Origin: Cellulomonas aerilata
GTDB taxonomy: Bacteria; Actinomycetota; Actinomycetes; Actinomycetales; Cellulomonadaceae
DNA: 64,000 nt
Direction: 5' to 3'
NCBI RefSeq assembly: GCF_007991755.1
Contig: NZ_BJYY01000018.1
Coordinates: 62,001-126,000 of the forward strand
A program made the translations under genes and the position numbers. The notes below the pieces were generated by a model. The model made no database searches and was not told the origin of the DNA. It was given only the letters and a program-made list of their open reading frames with translations. This document shows positions 16,023 to 26,211 of the stretch, piece by piece; the first letter of the stretch is position 1; each line of letters opens with the position of its first letter.

Positions 16023-17234
16023 AGCGCGACCTGGTCCCTCCGCTGGGTGCCAAGGTCCACAGCGACGTCAGGGCGAAGCCGTCGACGAACCACGGCACGC
16101 GGTACCTGGCACGGGTCCGCTGGACGCATCCCCGCACGCACCGGCGTGAGGAGACGACGGCCACGTTCGAGAGCCGGGAGGCGGCGGACCGGTGGATCGA
16201 GCAGAAGCGTCATGCCTCCGTGACGGGGACTGACCCAGGGCAGACGTTGGCGACGTACCTCGACGGCCTCGGGGATCGCTGGGCACGTGTCATCGACTCG
16301 ACGTCGACCTACGACCCGTACTCGGCCGGCCTTCGGCTACGGGTCCTGCCGGCCATGGGCCACCTGCCCGTCGGGATGCTGACGGCGGGGCTGATCGATC
16401 GGGCGATCGATCGGTGGGAGACCGAGTATGGACGGTCAACCGTGAAGAACACCGTCGCGGCGCTGGTGCTGGTCCTCGACGAAGCGGTTCGTGACGGGCT
16501 GCTGCCACGCAACCCGGCGAAGGACCGCGCACGTCGCACTCGGTCCGCGGGTCAGCTCGCCGTGCACGAGGCCAACCCGAGGGACCTCGCTCTTCCGGAC
16601 GTGGAGACGCTCAACAGATTGCGGGGGGCGGTCGTCGAGTCGGGAGGTCATCCGTGCTGGGGGGACATGGTGATGATCCTCGCGTGCACGGCCATGCGGG
16701 TCAGCGAGGTGTCGGGTCTGACGGTCGGTGACGTCGACCTCCACGCCGGGCTCGTTGCTGTGCGTCGGCAGACGTATCCGGGCCGGGGCGGGCTGGTGAC
16801 AAAGGCGACGAAGGGTCGGCGCTCTCGTGTCGTGCCGATCATCGAGCCGCTCCGGCCGACGCTGGAGCGGTTGGTGCACGGCCGCTTCCCCGGTGATCGG
16901 CTGCTGATAGGACCGCGCGGCGGCGCCATCACGACCGCCACGCTCCGCGATGCGACCCGGTGGAACGAGCTCGTGAGCCGGCTCGGGTATCCCGGCCTCG
17001 TGCGGCACGGTCTGCGCCACACGGCGCTGACGTGGATGGCGGACAGCGGCGTCCCCCTGTACGTGCTGCAGCGCGTCGCAGGCCACCAGGACCCCGCCGT
17101 CACGGCGCGCTATCTGCACCCCGACCACGACGCCGTACGGGATGCGGGCGGGGTGTTTTCGGCCTGGTGGGGACTTAATGGGGACCAGACGGCAGCGTCG
17201 GACCCCGCCGCGGCTGCACCAGGAGGGCACAAAA

Positions 17235-17254
<20 letters not shown>
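16019..17254 (+). CDS. int: Tyrosine integrase of the AICE
   Basis: A 411-residue site-specific recombinase. It has an N-terminal arm-binding region, a SAM-like core-binding domain (~60-165) and the catalytic domain with R227 (TAMRVSEVSGL), a Lys in KATKGRRS, H330-x-x-R333 (HGLRHTAL), H356 (GHQDP) and Y365 (TARYLHP). All catalytic residues are present. GTG start overlaps the xis stop. The stop codon lies in the loop of a hairpin next to the tRNA-Pro 3' end. Its codons also carry a pair of putative arm sites (17169-17186). The closely related C-terminal relic at 4579-4770 shows that an earlier element used the same target. Confidence 0.93.
17169..17186 (+). repeat. Putative integrase arm sites inside int
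   Basis: GGGGACT (17169-17175) and GGGGACC (17180-17186) repeat with an 11-base period, matching the pair at 4917-4934 at the other element end. The int relic has the diverged pair GCGGACT/GGAGACC at the same place (4685-4702). Confidence 0.5.
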
Positions 17255-17347
<93 letters not shown>

Positions 17348-17374
17348 CCGGCCCGTCTCCGAGCCGTGAGAACT

Positions 17375-18517
17375 CTATCGCACCTGGGACCCCGACCCGC
17401 GCACCGGTCCGCGCCGGTCCTCCCGCGTGCGGGCGGCCGCCCGGTCGCGCCGGGCGGCGTCCATCTGGCTGAGCTCGGCCGAGATGAGCCCGAGGACGGC
17501 GAGGTCGGCGAGCAGCCCGCCGGTCGCCGACCACTCCTCGATGCGGAACAGGAACACCTGGGTCACGAGCAGGCTGACCAGGACGGCGCGGCGGAAGGCG
17601 ACGTAGCCCGCCCACCGGTCGCGCCGGACGATCGACAGCCCCCGGAACGCGAAGGCCACCGACACGGCCCCGCTGACCAGCAGGCCGACGACGATCCAGA
17701 ACGGCACGTCGGCGCCCTCGAGCCATGCGTACACCCCGCGCCCCACCGTCAGGAGCCCGGTGAGGGTCAGCACCCCGACGGTGAGCCACGGCACCCACCG
17801 GGCCGCGACGACGCGGTGCAGCAGGCGGACGACGGCGCCCGCGACGGCGTCGATGGGGTTGGCGATCTCCGCGGAGTCGTCCTCCACAACGTCGAGCAGG
17901 GCGCCGACCTCGCGGCTCCCCCGCACCGGACCGGCCCGGCCGAGGACCTCGCGCGCCTCGGCTCGGGCCCGTGGCGTGAAGCCGCCGGTCAGGCCGGCGA
18001 CCGCGTGGTCGGCCGCGGCCGCCAGGTGCTCGGACGGGTGGTGCGGGCGCCGGCCGTGCAGCGCCTCCCCGAGCAGCGCGAGGACCACCACGACCACGTA
18101 GATGAGCGCGGCCGTCGGCTCGTAGAAGTAGTCGTTGTCGTCCGTGACGAACTTGCCGACCTCGTCGACGAACAGCCCGAACCCGATCCCGCCGACCACC
18201 GCGCCGATCGGGCGGGCCACCGGACCGGCGAACGACAGCAGCACCACGAAGGCCAGCGCCATCAGCAGGCCGCCCCACAGGACGTGCGCGATGTGCAGAC
18301 CTCCGCCGCCGATCTGCGGGTACCCGGCGGCTGCCAGGAACGCGCGCACCAGCAGGACCGTCGCGACGGTGGCGGCGAGGAACCCCGTCAGGTGCGACGT
18401 CGCCGCCGGGTCGCGCGGCAGTCCCCACCGGAGCAGTGGACCGCGCCGGTCAGGCTGCCGTCGTGGCCCTTGCCGGTGCGGTGCGCTCCGGGGGGGCGTG
18501 CCCGACGCCGGGCTCAC
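17375..18517 (-). CDS. Polytopic membrane protein, unknown function
   Basis: A 380-residue integral membrane protein. Membrane helices are visible in [40 protein letters not shown], then [37 protein letters not shown], and three or four more in the C-terminal half ([39 protein letters not shown]). A soluble loop with YFYEP precedes the fourth helix. The GTG start overlaps the der stop as GTGA, so it is translated with der. Family not recognised. Confidence 0.75.
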   Translation of the reverse strand: MSPASGTPPRSAPHRQGPRRQPDRRGPLLRWGLPRDPAATSHLTGFLAATVATVLLVRAFLAAAGYPQIGGGGLHIAHVLWGGLLMALAFVVLLSFAGPVARPIGAVVGGIGFGLFVDEVGKFVTDDNDYFYEPTAALIYVVVVVLALLGEALHGRRPHHPSEHLAAAADHAVAGLTGGFTPRARAEAREVLGRAGPVRGSREVGALLDVVEDDSAEIANPIDAVAGAVVRLLHRVVAARWVPWLTVGVLTLTGLLTVGRGVYAWLEGADVPFWIVVGLLVSGAVSVAFAFRGLSIVRRDRWAGYVAFRRAVLVSLLVTQVFLFRIEEWSATGGLLADLAVLGLISAELSQMDAARRDRAAARTREDRRGPVRGSGSQVR

Positions 18518-20049
18518 CGTCGGCGCTTCTCCCGCACCCGGACCGAGATCTCGATCGGCGTGCCCTCGAAGCCGAACGTCTCGCGCAGGCGGCGCTCGAT
18601 GAAGCGGCGGTAGCCCGCCTCGAGGAAGCCGGACGCGAAGATCACGAACCGCGGCGGGCGGGTCGAGGCCTGGGTCGCGAACAGGATGCGCGGCTGCTTG
18701 CCGCCCCGCAGCGGGTGCGGGTGCCCGGCGACGAGCTCGCCCAGGAAGGCGTTGAGCTTGCCGGTCGGGATGCGGGTGTCCCAGGACGCGAGGGAGCGCT
18801 CCAGCGCGGGGACCAGGCGGTCCGCGTGCCAGCCGGTCCGCGCGGAGAGGTTCACCCGCGGCGCCCACTGGACCTGCACGAGGTCCTGCTCGATCTCGCG
18901 CTCGAGGAACGGACGGCGGTCCTCGTCCATCAGGTCCCACTTGTTGTACGCGATGACCAGTGCACGGCCGGCGTCGACGACCTGCTGGATCACCCGGGTG
19001 TCCTGCTCGGTCATCTTGACGCTGGCGTCGACCAGGACGACGGCGACCTCGGCCTTCTCGATCGCGGCCTGCGTGCGCAGCGACGCGTAGAAGTCCGCAC
19101 CGCTCGTCTGGTGCACGCGCCGCCGGATGCCGGCGGTGTCGACGAACCACCACTGCCGGCCCTTGAGCTCGACGAGCTCGTCCACCGGGTCGCGGGTGGT
19201 GCCGGCCGTAGGGTCGACGACGACGCGCTCGGCGCCGGCGAGCTTGTTCAGCAGCGACGACTTGCCGACGTTGGGCCGGCCCACCAGCGCGACCCGGCGC
19301 GGGCCGCCCTCGGGCATCATCGCGCCGTACGCGGACGTCGTCGGCAGCGCCTCCATCGCGGCGTCGAGCAGGTCGCCGGTCCCGCGGCCGTGCAGGGCCG
19401 AGACCGGGTGCGGCTCCCCCAGCCCGAGGCTCCACAGCTCCATGGCGTCGGCCTCGACCCTCGGGCCGTCGACCTTGTTGGCGCACAGCACCACCGGCTT
19501 GCCGGCCTTGCGCAGCAGGCGCACGACCCGCTCGTCCGTCGCGGTGGGGCCCACCGTCGCGTCGACGACGAACAGGACGGCGTCGGCGAGCGAGATCGCG
19601 ATCTCGGCCTGCTCCGCGACGCGCGCCTCCATGCCGGCGACGTCGACCTCCCAGCCACCGGTGTCGACGACCGTGAAGCTGCGCCCGGCCCACTCGGCGG
19701 TGTAGCTCACGCGGTCGCGGGTGACACCCGGCTTGTCCTCGGTGACGGCCTCGCGGCGGCCCAGGATGCGGTTGACCAGGGTCGACTTGCCGACGTTCGG
19801 CCGGCCCACGATCGCCAGCACCGGCAGCGGCGCCGACGGGCTCTCGCCCTCGACGCCGTCCGCGCCGCCCTCGAGCAGGGCGAGGTCCTCGTCCTCGAGC
19901 TCGTACTCCGTCAGCCCGGCCCGCAGCGCGCGCTCGCGACCGTCGTCATCGAGGTCCCCGGGCCCGCCCGCCAGGCTCTCGACGCCGTCGACCGGGTCGG
20001 TCTGGTCCCCTGCGGTCGTCTCGGGCTGCGTGGGGTCGGTTGCACTCAT
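18514..20049 (-). CDS. der: Ribosome biogenesis GTPase Der (EngA)
   Basis: 511 residues with the two tandem G domains unique to Der, needed for 50S subunit assembly. G domain 1: [13 protein letters not shown] (~82-94), DTGGWE, NKVDG. G domain 2: [26 protein letters not shown]. The C-terminal KH-like domain ends in a basic tail (EKRRR). An acidic ~70-residue N-terminal extension ([14 protein letters not shown]) is typical for actinobacteria. It follows cmk/plsC as in related genomes, here separated by the TolB-like gene. Confidence 0.96.
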   Translation of the reverse strand: MSATDPTQPETTAGDQTDPVDGVESLAGGPGDLDDDGRERALRAGLTEYELEDEDLALLEGGADGVEGESPSAPLPVLAIVGRPNVGKSTLVNRILGRREAVTEDKPGVTRDRVSYTAEWAGRSFTVVDTGGWEVDVAGMEARVAEQAEIAISLADAVLFVVDATVGPTATDERVVRLLRKAGKPVVLCANKVDGPRVEADAMELWSLGLGEPHPVSALHGRGTGDLLDAAMEALPTTSAYGAMMPEGGPRRVALVGRPNVGKSSLLNKLAGAERVVVDPTAGTTRDPVDELVELKGRQWWFVDTAGIRRRVHQTSGADFYASLRTQAAIEKAEVAVVLVDASVKMTEQDTRVIQQVVDAGRALVIAYNKWDLMDEDRRPFLEREIEQDLVQVQWAPRVNLSARTGWHADRLVPALERSLASWDTRIPTGKLNAFLGELVAGHPHPLRGGKQPRILFATQASTRPPRFVIFASGFLEAGYRRFIERRLRETFGFEGTPIEISVRVREKRRR

Positions 20050-20140
20050 GCCCCCATCCTCCCAGGCCGCCGGGGACGACGACGACCCGGCCTGTGCGGC
20101 GGCCGGCTCGCGCGTGCGCCGCCGGCCGGTCGCCGGGCCG

Positions 20141-21241
20141 TCATCGCTTCGCCACCGGCCCCCAGGTGGGCTGGGTCTCCCAGATCGGCGTGTGGTCCGA
20201 GAGCAGCCGGACGTCGGACCCGTCGGACCCCATCACGCAGATCGCCTCGTCGACGCTGGTCTCCACCCCGAAGCACACGAACGCGATGCTGGTGCCGTCC
20301 GGGGAGAACGCCGGTTGGTACCCCGCGACCGCCGTCGTGCCCTCGAGAAGGACGACCGGCTCGCCCGACCCGTCCGCACGGACCTTCTCCAGCTGCTGTC
20401 GCCGGTTGGGCGTCCGGGGGACGTCGTAGGCGATCCATCGACCGTCCGGGGACCAGGTCGGGCTCTCCACCCGGTCACCGGCGGCCGGGACGCTGCGCTC
20501 CTCGCCGGTCCCCAGGTCCCGGACCATGAGGGTCGCCCGCTCCGGGTCGGCGTCGGGCACGACGCGCACGAACAGCACCGAGCGCCCGTCCGGCGAGACG
20601 CGGGGACCGAGGTCGACGGTGTCGCGCGCGCCCAGCGGACGCTGGCCACCACCGTCGGCGTCCATGCGCCACAGCGTCGACCGCGAGCCGGGGGCCAGGG
20701 GGTCCGGGTTGTGGCCGTAGGCGAGCCACCGTCCGTCCGGGGACCACGACGGCATCTCGTGGACCCCGGGCCCCGAGGTCAGCACGCGCACGTCGGTGCC
20801 GTCCGGTGCCATCGTGGCGACCTGCCACGACCCGTCCTCGAGGCCGGTCGCGTACGCGATGCGGGTCCCGTCCGGCGACCACGCGGGGTGCGCGGATGCA
20901 CCCTCGGTGAGGCGCCGCTCGTCCGTGCCGTCGGGGTCGACGGCGAACAGGGCCGTCCGCACGCCGAGCGTCTCGTCCGTCCGCGTGATCCGTCCGAAGA
21001 CGATCCGGCCGTCGGGGTGCGGCCGGTCGGCACCGAGGACGGCGCCGGAGTCGGGCCCGTCGGACGTGACGACCACGAGGGTGGTCGCCGACGCGACCAG
21101 CGCCGCGGAGGCGATCACGAGCGCCCAGCCGCGCCACCGGCGCCGGGCCGGGACGTCCGGGTCGAGCGGAGCGTCGTCCTCGGCGAGCTCGACGGCCGCC
21201 ATCCGGTCCCGCTCGTCGTGTCCCGCGAGTCGCCGCACCAT
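20141..21241 (-). CDS. TolB-like beta-propeller protein, membrane-anchored
   Basis: 366 residues: a ~35-residue cytoplasmic N-terminus (acidic patch [12 protein letters not shown]), one membrane helix ([20 protein letters not shown], ~38-57) and an extracytoplasmic propeller of repeated PD40 motifs: [57 protein letters not shown]. The ATG at 21241 has GAGGGGG six bases upstream. It interrupts the usual plsC-der adjacency. Ligand and role are unknown; such proteins often follow sigma factors or act in cell-envelope signalling. Confidence 0.8.
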   Translation of the reverse strand: MVRRLAGHDERDRMAAVELAEDDAPLDPDVPARRRWRGWALVIASAALVASATTLVVVTSDGPDSGAVLGADRPHPDGRIVFGRITRTDETLGVRTALFAVDPDGTDERRLTEGASAHPAWSPDGTRIAYATGLEDGSWQVATMAPDGTDVRVLTSGPGVHEMPSWSPDGRWLAYGHNPDPLAPGSRSTLWRMDADGGGQRPLGARDTVDLGPRVSPDGRSVLFVRVVPDADPERATLMVRDLGTGEERSVPAAGDRVESPTWSPDGRWIAYDVPRTPNRRQQLEKVRADGSGEPVVLLEGTTAVAGYQPAFSPDGTSIAFVCFGVETSVDEAICVMGSDGSDVRLLSDHTPIWETQPTWGPVAKR

Positions 21242-21382
21242 CTCGGCCCCCTCGACGTGCGGTCGCCGCGTGCCGTCCGGCCGGCCGCGTCGACGGGCCC
21301 ACCGGAGGACGAAGGGCCCGTCACCACGGTTCTCCGGTGACGACCCCTCGTCAAGGCCGCACGGCTCGACGGCCGGCCGGGA

Positions 21383-22105
21383 CTAGCGGTCCCGGCGCCG
21401 TCCGCTCCGCCGGGACGCGCGAGCGGGCTCACGGTTCGGGTCGTCGGTCGGCAGCGCGATCCCCGTGCGCGCCGACGCGGCCGCGACCAGGCCGGACAGC
21501 GCCGAGCGGACCAGCTCGTTCGCGTGCGTGATCGCCTCCCGCCCGGACATCCCGGTACGGCGCTCCACGTGCAGGGGGTGGCCGAACTCCACCGCGATCC
21601 GCCGCAGGGGCCCGGGCACGTGCCCCACGCTCTCCCCCGTGCGGCGCGTCCCCAGCACGGCGACCGGCACCACCGGCGCGCCCGAGTTCACCGCGAGCCA
21701 CGCCACCCCCGCGGCGGCCGTCGCGGCGTCCCCGCGTCCCCGGTTGCCCTCGGGGAAGATCCCGACGGCGTCCCCGCGCCGCAGCACGGTCAGCGCCGCC
21801 ACCAGAGCCGCCCGCCCGCCGACCTGGTCCACCGGGATGTGCCCGGCCGCGTGCAGCACCGCACCCACCGGCCCGGTGAACATCTCCTCCTTGACCAGCA
21901 TGTGCACCGGCCGGGGCGCGACGCCGACGACCACGGGCCCGTCCACGAACCCGGTGTGGTTGGCGGCGAGGATCACCGGACCGCCGACCGGAACCCGGTC
22001 GGTGCCGACGACGTCCGTGCGCCACAGGCGGTGGGTCAGGAACCGGCCGATCGCCAGCGACCACCCGGGGACGGCGCGGGGGTCCGGCGCCGCCGCCCGG
22101 ATCAC
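21383..22105 (-). CDS. plsC: 1-acylglycerol-3-phosphate O-acyltransferase (PlsC family)
   Basis: 240 residues, membrane-associated acyltransferase of phospholipid synthesis. The HX4D catalytic box is NHTGFVD and the glycerophosphate-binding box is FPEGNRGRG (usual form FPEGTRS). The GTG start overlaps the cmk stop as GTGA. C-terminal tail is basic (RASRRSGRRRDR). Its placement after cmk is normal in actinobacteria. Confidence 0.87.
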   Translation of the reverse strand: MIRAAAPDPRAVPGWSLAIGRFLTHRLWRTDVVGTDRVPVGGPVILAANHTGFVDGPVVVGVAPRPVHMLVKEEMFTGPVGAVLHAAGHIPVDQVGGRAALVAALTVLRRGDAVGIFPEGNRGRGDAATAAAGVAWLAVNSGAPVVPVAVLGTRRTGESVGHVPGPLRRIAVEFGHPLHVERRTGMSGREAITHANELVRSALSGLVAAASARTGIALPTDDPNREPARASRRSGRRRDR

Positions 22106-22833
22106 GCGGTCCGCCCGCTGACCCGGCGCACGACCTCGAGCACCGCGTCGACGGTCTGCTCGAGGTCGAGGTCGGAGGAGTCGACGGTCACGACGCCGTC
22201 GGCCGCGGTGTGGAACTGCACGACGGTCGAGTCGTCGGCGTCCCGGCGCAGCACCTGGTCCCGCGTGGCGTGCACCGCGGCGGCGTCCGCGCTGCCGTGC
22301 ACGTCGATCGCGCGGCGCGCGAGGCGGGCCTCCTCGCTCGCCGTCAGGAGCAGGCGCACGTCGGCGTCCGGCGCGATGACCGTGGTGATGTCCCGTCCCT
22401 CGGCGACCACGCCCCGGCCGCCGGAGAACGACCCGGGGCGGGTCTGCTCCGCGATCGCCTCGCGCTGCAGGCGGCCCAGCTCGGCGCGGACGGCGAGGTT
22501 GGTCGCCACGGCGCTGACCTGCGCGGAGATCTCGGTGGTCCGGATCGCCTCGCCGACGTCCGTGCCGCCGACGTGCACCGTCGGCGCCTGCGGGTCGACC
22601 CCCATGCTCAGCGGCATGGCCGCGACCGCGGCGGCGACGGCGTCGGTGTCGTCCAGGGCGAGCCCCTGGTCCAGGCACCACCAGGTGGCCGCCCGGTACA
22701 TCGCCCCGGTGTCGAGGTAGGCCAGCCCGAGCCGGGACGCGGCGCGCCGCGACACGCTCGACTTCCCGGACCCGGACGGCCCGTCGATCGCGACCACCAG
22801 CGGCGCGTCCTGCTCGTTCAACTCGTCCTCCAT
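22102..22833 (-). CDS. cmk: Cytidylate kinase
   Basis: 243 residues; phosphorylates CMP/dCMP. P-loop GPSGSGKSS (~residues 18-26), YLDTGAMYRA and the conserved late motif VAEGRDITTVI with the LID region RARLARR-like (EEARLARRAID). ATG shares one base with the tyrA stop (TGATG). Confidence 0.95.
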   Translation of the reverse strand: MEDELNEQDAPLVVAIDGPSGSGKSSVSRRAASRLGLAYLDTGAMYRAATWWCLDQGLALDDTDAVAAAVAAMPLSMGVDPQAPTVHVGGTDVGEAIRTTEISAQVSAVATNLAVRAELGRLQREAIAEQTRPGSFSGGRGVVAEGRDITTVIAPDADVRLLLTASEEARLARRAIDVHGSADAAAVHATRDQVLRRDADDSTVVQFHTAADGVVTVDSSDLDLEQTVDAVLEVVRRVSGRTA

Positions 22834-23957
22834 CAGCTCGCGAGCCGCCACCCGCGGGCGGCCAGCTCGTTCTCCAGGTGATCGCCGCGGTCGGGCAGGA
22901 CGGAGATCGCCGCCATGCCCATCGGGTGACGCGGCGAGTGCTCCATGCGCAGGTCCTCCAGGTTGACGCCGGCGTCGCCGACGTCCGCCAGCAGCCGCGC
23001 CAGCTCGCCGGGCGCGTCCGGCACCAGGACGGTGACCACGCGGTACTCGCGGTGCGCCCCCCCGTGCTTGCCGGGGATCCGCGCGACGCCGGTGTTGCCG
23101 TGCGCGATCGTCGTGGCCACGGTGCCCAGCGCCCCGGCGGCCACGGTCTCCGGCCCGGTCGCCAGGTCGGCGTGGCCCAGCGCGTCGATGACGCGGTCGA
23201 GGTCGGCGCGCAGGGCGACGAGCACGTCGCGGACCGGTCCGGCGTTGGCCGCGAGGATCGAGGTCCACAGGCGCGGGTCGCTGGACGCGATCCGCGTCAC
23301 GTCGCGCAGGCCCTGGCCGGCCAGGGACAGCGCCGCGTCCGGGGCGTCGGTCAGCCGTCCGGCGACGAGGCTCGCGGCGACCTGCGGCACGTGCGAGACG
23401 AGCGCCATCGCGGCGTCGTGCTCCGCGGCATCCATCGTCACCGGGACGGCACCGAGGTCCGTCGCGAGCGTCCGCACCGCCAGGACGGCGTCCGGCTCAC
23501 CGGTCCCGGTGAGGACCCAGGGACGCCCGACGAACAGGTCCGGCACGGCCGCCGCCGGGCCGCTGAGCTCGCGTCCGGCCATCGGGTGCGACCCGACGTA
23601 CCGGCGCAGGTCGACGCCGGACGCGCGCAGCTCGTCCAGCACGTACCCCTTGACGCTGGCCACGTCGGTGACGACGGCGGACGGGTGCGCGGCCAGCTCG
23701 GCCCGCACGACGTCGGCCGTGATGTCCGGCGGGACCGCCACGACGACGAGGCGCACGTCGGCGTCGTCGTCGGGCGTGGCGGGGCGGCCGGCACCGAGGT
23801 CGCGCGCGAGGTACATCGCCGTGCGCGAGGAGTCGTGCAGGACGACGTCGACCCCCCGCGTCGCGAGCGACAGCCCGACGCTGGTGCCGAGCAGGCCCGT
23901 GCCGACGACCCGCACCGGTCCCCGCGTGGCGACCGGTGCGACGGACCCCTCCGTCAC
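22833..23957 (-). CDS. tyrA: Prephenate dehydrogenase with C-terminal ACT domain
   Basis: 374 residues; converts prephenate to 4-hydroxyphenylpyruvate in tyrosine synthesis. NAD-binding VVGTGLLGTSVGLSLA, catalytic His region GSHPMAG (~residue 135), dimerisation helices, then an ACT regulatory domain (VTVLVPDAPGELARLLADVG, ~300-370), a likely site of feedback control. The GTG start overlaps the upstream pseudouridine-synthase stop as GTGA. Confidence 0.92.
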   Translation of the reverse strand: MTEGSVAPVATRGPVRVVGTGLLGTSVGLSLATRGVDVVLHDSSRTAMYLARDLGAGRPATPDDDADVRLVVVAVPPDITADVVRAELAAHPSAVVTDVASVKGYVLDELRASGVDLRRYVGSHPMAGRELSGPAAAVPDLFVGRPWVLTGTGEPDAVLAVRTLATDLGAVPVTMDAAEHDAAMALVSHVPQVAASLVAGRLTDAPDAALSLAGQGLRDVTRIASSDPRLWTSILAANAGPVRDVLVALRADLDRVIDALGHADLATGPETVAAGALGTVATTIAHGNTGVARIPGKHGGAHREYRVVTVLVPDAPGELARLLADVGDAGVNLEDLRMEHSPRHPMGMAAISVLPDRGDHLENELAARGWRLAS

Positions 23958-25540
23958 ATGCCCACCTGGGTCATCAGGCTGCCCACCTCGGGCTTGCTGA
24001 GCACGCGCGTCTTGCCGGGCTTGAGGTCGCCGAGCCGGATCGGGCCGATCTGGGTGCGCACCAGCCGGGTGACGGGGTGCCCGACGGCGTCGAACAGGCG
24101 CCGCACGATCCGGTTGCGCCCCTCGTGCAGCACGATCTCGACCAGCGCGGCCTGCGGGGTCGAGTCGACGATGCGGAACCGGTCCACGCGCGCCATGCCG
24201 TCCTCGAGCTCGATGCCGCGCACCATCTCCTGGCCGACGTGCGGGTGGATCCGGCCCTCCACGTGAGCCAGGTACGTCTTGGCGACCTCGTGGGACGGGT
24301 GCGAGAGGCGGTTGGCCAGCTCGCCGTCGTTCGTGAGCAGCAGCAGACCCTCGGTCTCGGCGTCGAGCCGGCCGACGTGGAAGAGGCGCTCCTCGCGGTT
24401 CGCGACGAACGCGGCGAGCGAGGGGCGACCCTCCGGGTCGTGCATCGTGGAGACGACGCCCAGCGGCTTGTTGAGGGCGATCGTGATGACCGACGTGTCG
24501 AGCTGCACGCGCATGCCGTCGACGTGGATGGCCGACGTCGCCGGGTCGACGCGCACGCCGAGCTCGGTGACCGGCACGCCGTCCACCGTGACGCGGCCGG
24601 CGGTGATGAGGTCCTCGCACGCGCGGCGCGAGCCGAGGCCGGCGGTGGCGAGCACCTTCTGCAGGCGCACCCCGTCCTCGACGTGCACGTCCGGCTGGTC
24701 CTCCGTCGGCTGCTGCGGACGGCGTCCGGCCGGCGGGCGGGTCGGCGGCCACTTCGCGCCGGGGCGGACGCCGGACGGGGCGCCGGGACGCTGGGCGCCG
24801 GCTCCGGTGCTGCGGGCGGGGTCGGGACGTCCGGAGGTCGAGCGTCCGGCGGCCGGTCGAGAGCCGCTGCCCGCGCCCTGCCGGTCGGAGCCAGAGGCGC
24901 GGTCGCTGCGCTGGCCACCGCCGTAGCCGCCACCGCCAGGCCGGTCGGAGCCGGAGGCCCGGTCGCTGCGCTGACCGCCGCCGTAGCCGCCGCCCTGCCG
25001 GTCCGAGCCGTAGCCCTGCCGGTCCGAGCCGTAGCCCTGCCGGTTGGAGCCCGTGCGGTCGCTGCGCTGACCGCCACCGGCGTAGCCCTGACGGTCGCCG
25101 TACCCCTGCCGGTCGCCGCCGGTGCGGTCGCTGCGCTGACCCCCGCCGGCGTACCCCTGCCGGTCGCCGTACCCCGACCGGTCGCTGCGCTGACCGCCGC
25201 CGTACCCCTGCCTGTCCGACCCGGAGCCCGGCCGGTCGCTGCGCTGGCCGCCACCGGCGTACCCCTGCCGGTCGCCGTACCCCTGCCCGCCCGGCGCACG
25301 CCCGGAGCCGGCGCCCCGCGGACCACCGGACGACGGACCGCCCGTCCCGCGCGCGCCGCCGGTCCCGCGGCCGGCCCCCGCGCCGCGGCCGGCGTCGGAC
25401 CCACGACCGCCGCCGGACCCGGCGACGCCGCGGCCGGACGACCCGGCGCCGCGGCTGCCGGCACCGCCCGCGCCCTGGGCCGGTCGACCGGGGCCGCGGC
25501 CGCCGCGTGCGGGCCTGTCGGCGCCTGAACTGGTGCTCAC
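23954..25540 (-). CDS. rRNA pseudouridine synthase (RsuA/RluB family) with repetitive N-terminus
   Basis: 528 residues, about twice the usual length. The C-terminal ~245 residues are a standard enzyme: S4 domain (RLQKVLATAGLGSRRACEDL), then the catalytic domain with the Asp in GRLDAETEGLL. The N-terminal ~280 residues are low complexity, built from repeats such as GYGDRQGYAGGGQRSDR and GSDRQGYGS, rich in Gly, Arg, Ser, Gln, Asp and Tyr, surely disordered. GTG at 25540 overlaps the scpB stop and has AGGAG upstream. The enzyme probably modifies 23S rRNA (RluB-like); the tail may bind RNA. Confidence 0.9.
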   Translation of the reverse strand: MSTSSGADRPARGGRGPGRPAQGAGGAGSRGAGSSGRGVAGSGGGRGSDAGRGAGAGRGTGGARGTGGPSSGGPRGAGSGRAPGGQGYGDRQGYAGGGQRSDRPGSGSDRQGYGGGQRSDRSGYGDRQGYAGGGQRSDRTGGDRQGYGDRQGYAGGGQRSDRTGSNRQGYGSDRQGYGSDRQGGGYGGGQRSDRASGSDRPGGGGYGGGQRSDRASGSDRQGAGSGSRPAAGRSTSGRPDPARSTGAGAQRPGAPSGVRPGAKWPPTRPPAGRRPQQPTEDQPDVHVEDGVRLQKVLATAGLGSRRACEDLITAGRVTVDGVPVTELGVRVDPATSAIHVDGMRVQLDTSVITIALNKPLGVVSTMHDPEGRPSLAAFVANREERLFHVGRLDAETEGLLLLTNDGELANRLSHPSHEVAKTYLAHVEGRIHPHVGQEMVRGIELEDGMARVDRFRIVDSTPQAALVEIVLHEGRNRIVRRLFDAVGHPVTRLVRTQIGPIRLGDLKPGKTRVLSKPEVGSLMTQVGM

Positions 25541-26211
25541 TGGTGTTCTCCTGCTGCTGCGTCGAGGCCGTCGAAGGCGTCGATCTCGGGAAGGTACGGG
25601 GCGAGTGGCGGGAGGTCGTCCAGCGACCTCAGGCCCATCCGCTCCAAGAAGTATCCCGTGGTGCCGTACAGCACCGCACCACTCGAGGGCTCCGTGCCCG
25701 TCTCGGCCACCAGACCCCGGGCGGCGAGGGTCCGCACGACGCCGTCCACGTTGACCCCGCGCACGGCCGAGACCTGCCCGCGGGTGACGGGCTGCCGGTA
25801 CGCGATCACGGCCAGCGTCTCCAGGGCCGCCTGCGTCAGCCGGGCGGACTGGCCGTCCACGACGAACCGGCCGACGACGTCGGCGTACGCAGGGGCGGAG
25901 TAGATGCGCCAACCGCCACCGACGCGGCGCAGCTCGAACCCGCGGGGCCGACCGCCGCCGGTCCCCCGGTACTCGGCGGCGAGGTCGTCCAGCAGCCGCT
26001 CCACCTCCTCGGTCGGCAGGGCGAGCACGGTCGCCAGCCGCACCGCGGGGATCGGCTCGTCGGCGACCATGAGCACCGCCTCGAGCACGGCCTGCGCCCC
26101 GCCGGGGAGCTCGTGCACGTCGAAGGCGAGCTCGTCCGCGGACGCGCCGGGCACGTCGGCTTCCGGCAGGGGCGCGTCGCCGGTGGACGGTGGGGTCTGC
26201 GTGCCGCTCAC
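25537..26211 (-). CDS. scpB: Segregation and condensation protein B
   Basis: 224 residues; kleisin-associated winged-helix partner of ScpA in the bacterial condensin complex. Two winged helices are visible: AVLEAVLMVADEPIPAVRLA and LTQAALETLAVIAYRQPVTR, followed by the signature GVNVDGVVRTL and YGTTGYFLERMGLRSLDDLP. GTG overlaps the scpA stop as GTGA. Confidence 0.94.
   Translation of the reverse strand: MSGTQTPPSTGDAPLPEADVPGASADELAFDVHELPGGAQAVLEAVLMVADEPIPAVRLATVLALPTEEVERLLDDLAAEYRGTGGGRPRGFELRRVGGGWRIYSAPAYADVVGRFVVDGQSARLTQAALETLAVIAYRQPVTRGQVSAVRGVNVDGVVRTLAARGLVAETGTEPSSGAVLYGTTGYFLERMGLRSLDDLPPLAPYLPEIDAFDGLDAAAGEHQ

Noticed and set aside
17375-19693. 772-codon minus-strand frame joining der and the membrane protein
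   Set aside because: Its upstream half is an out-of-frame reading of der; the real gene starts at the GTG overlapping the der stop (18517).
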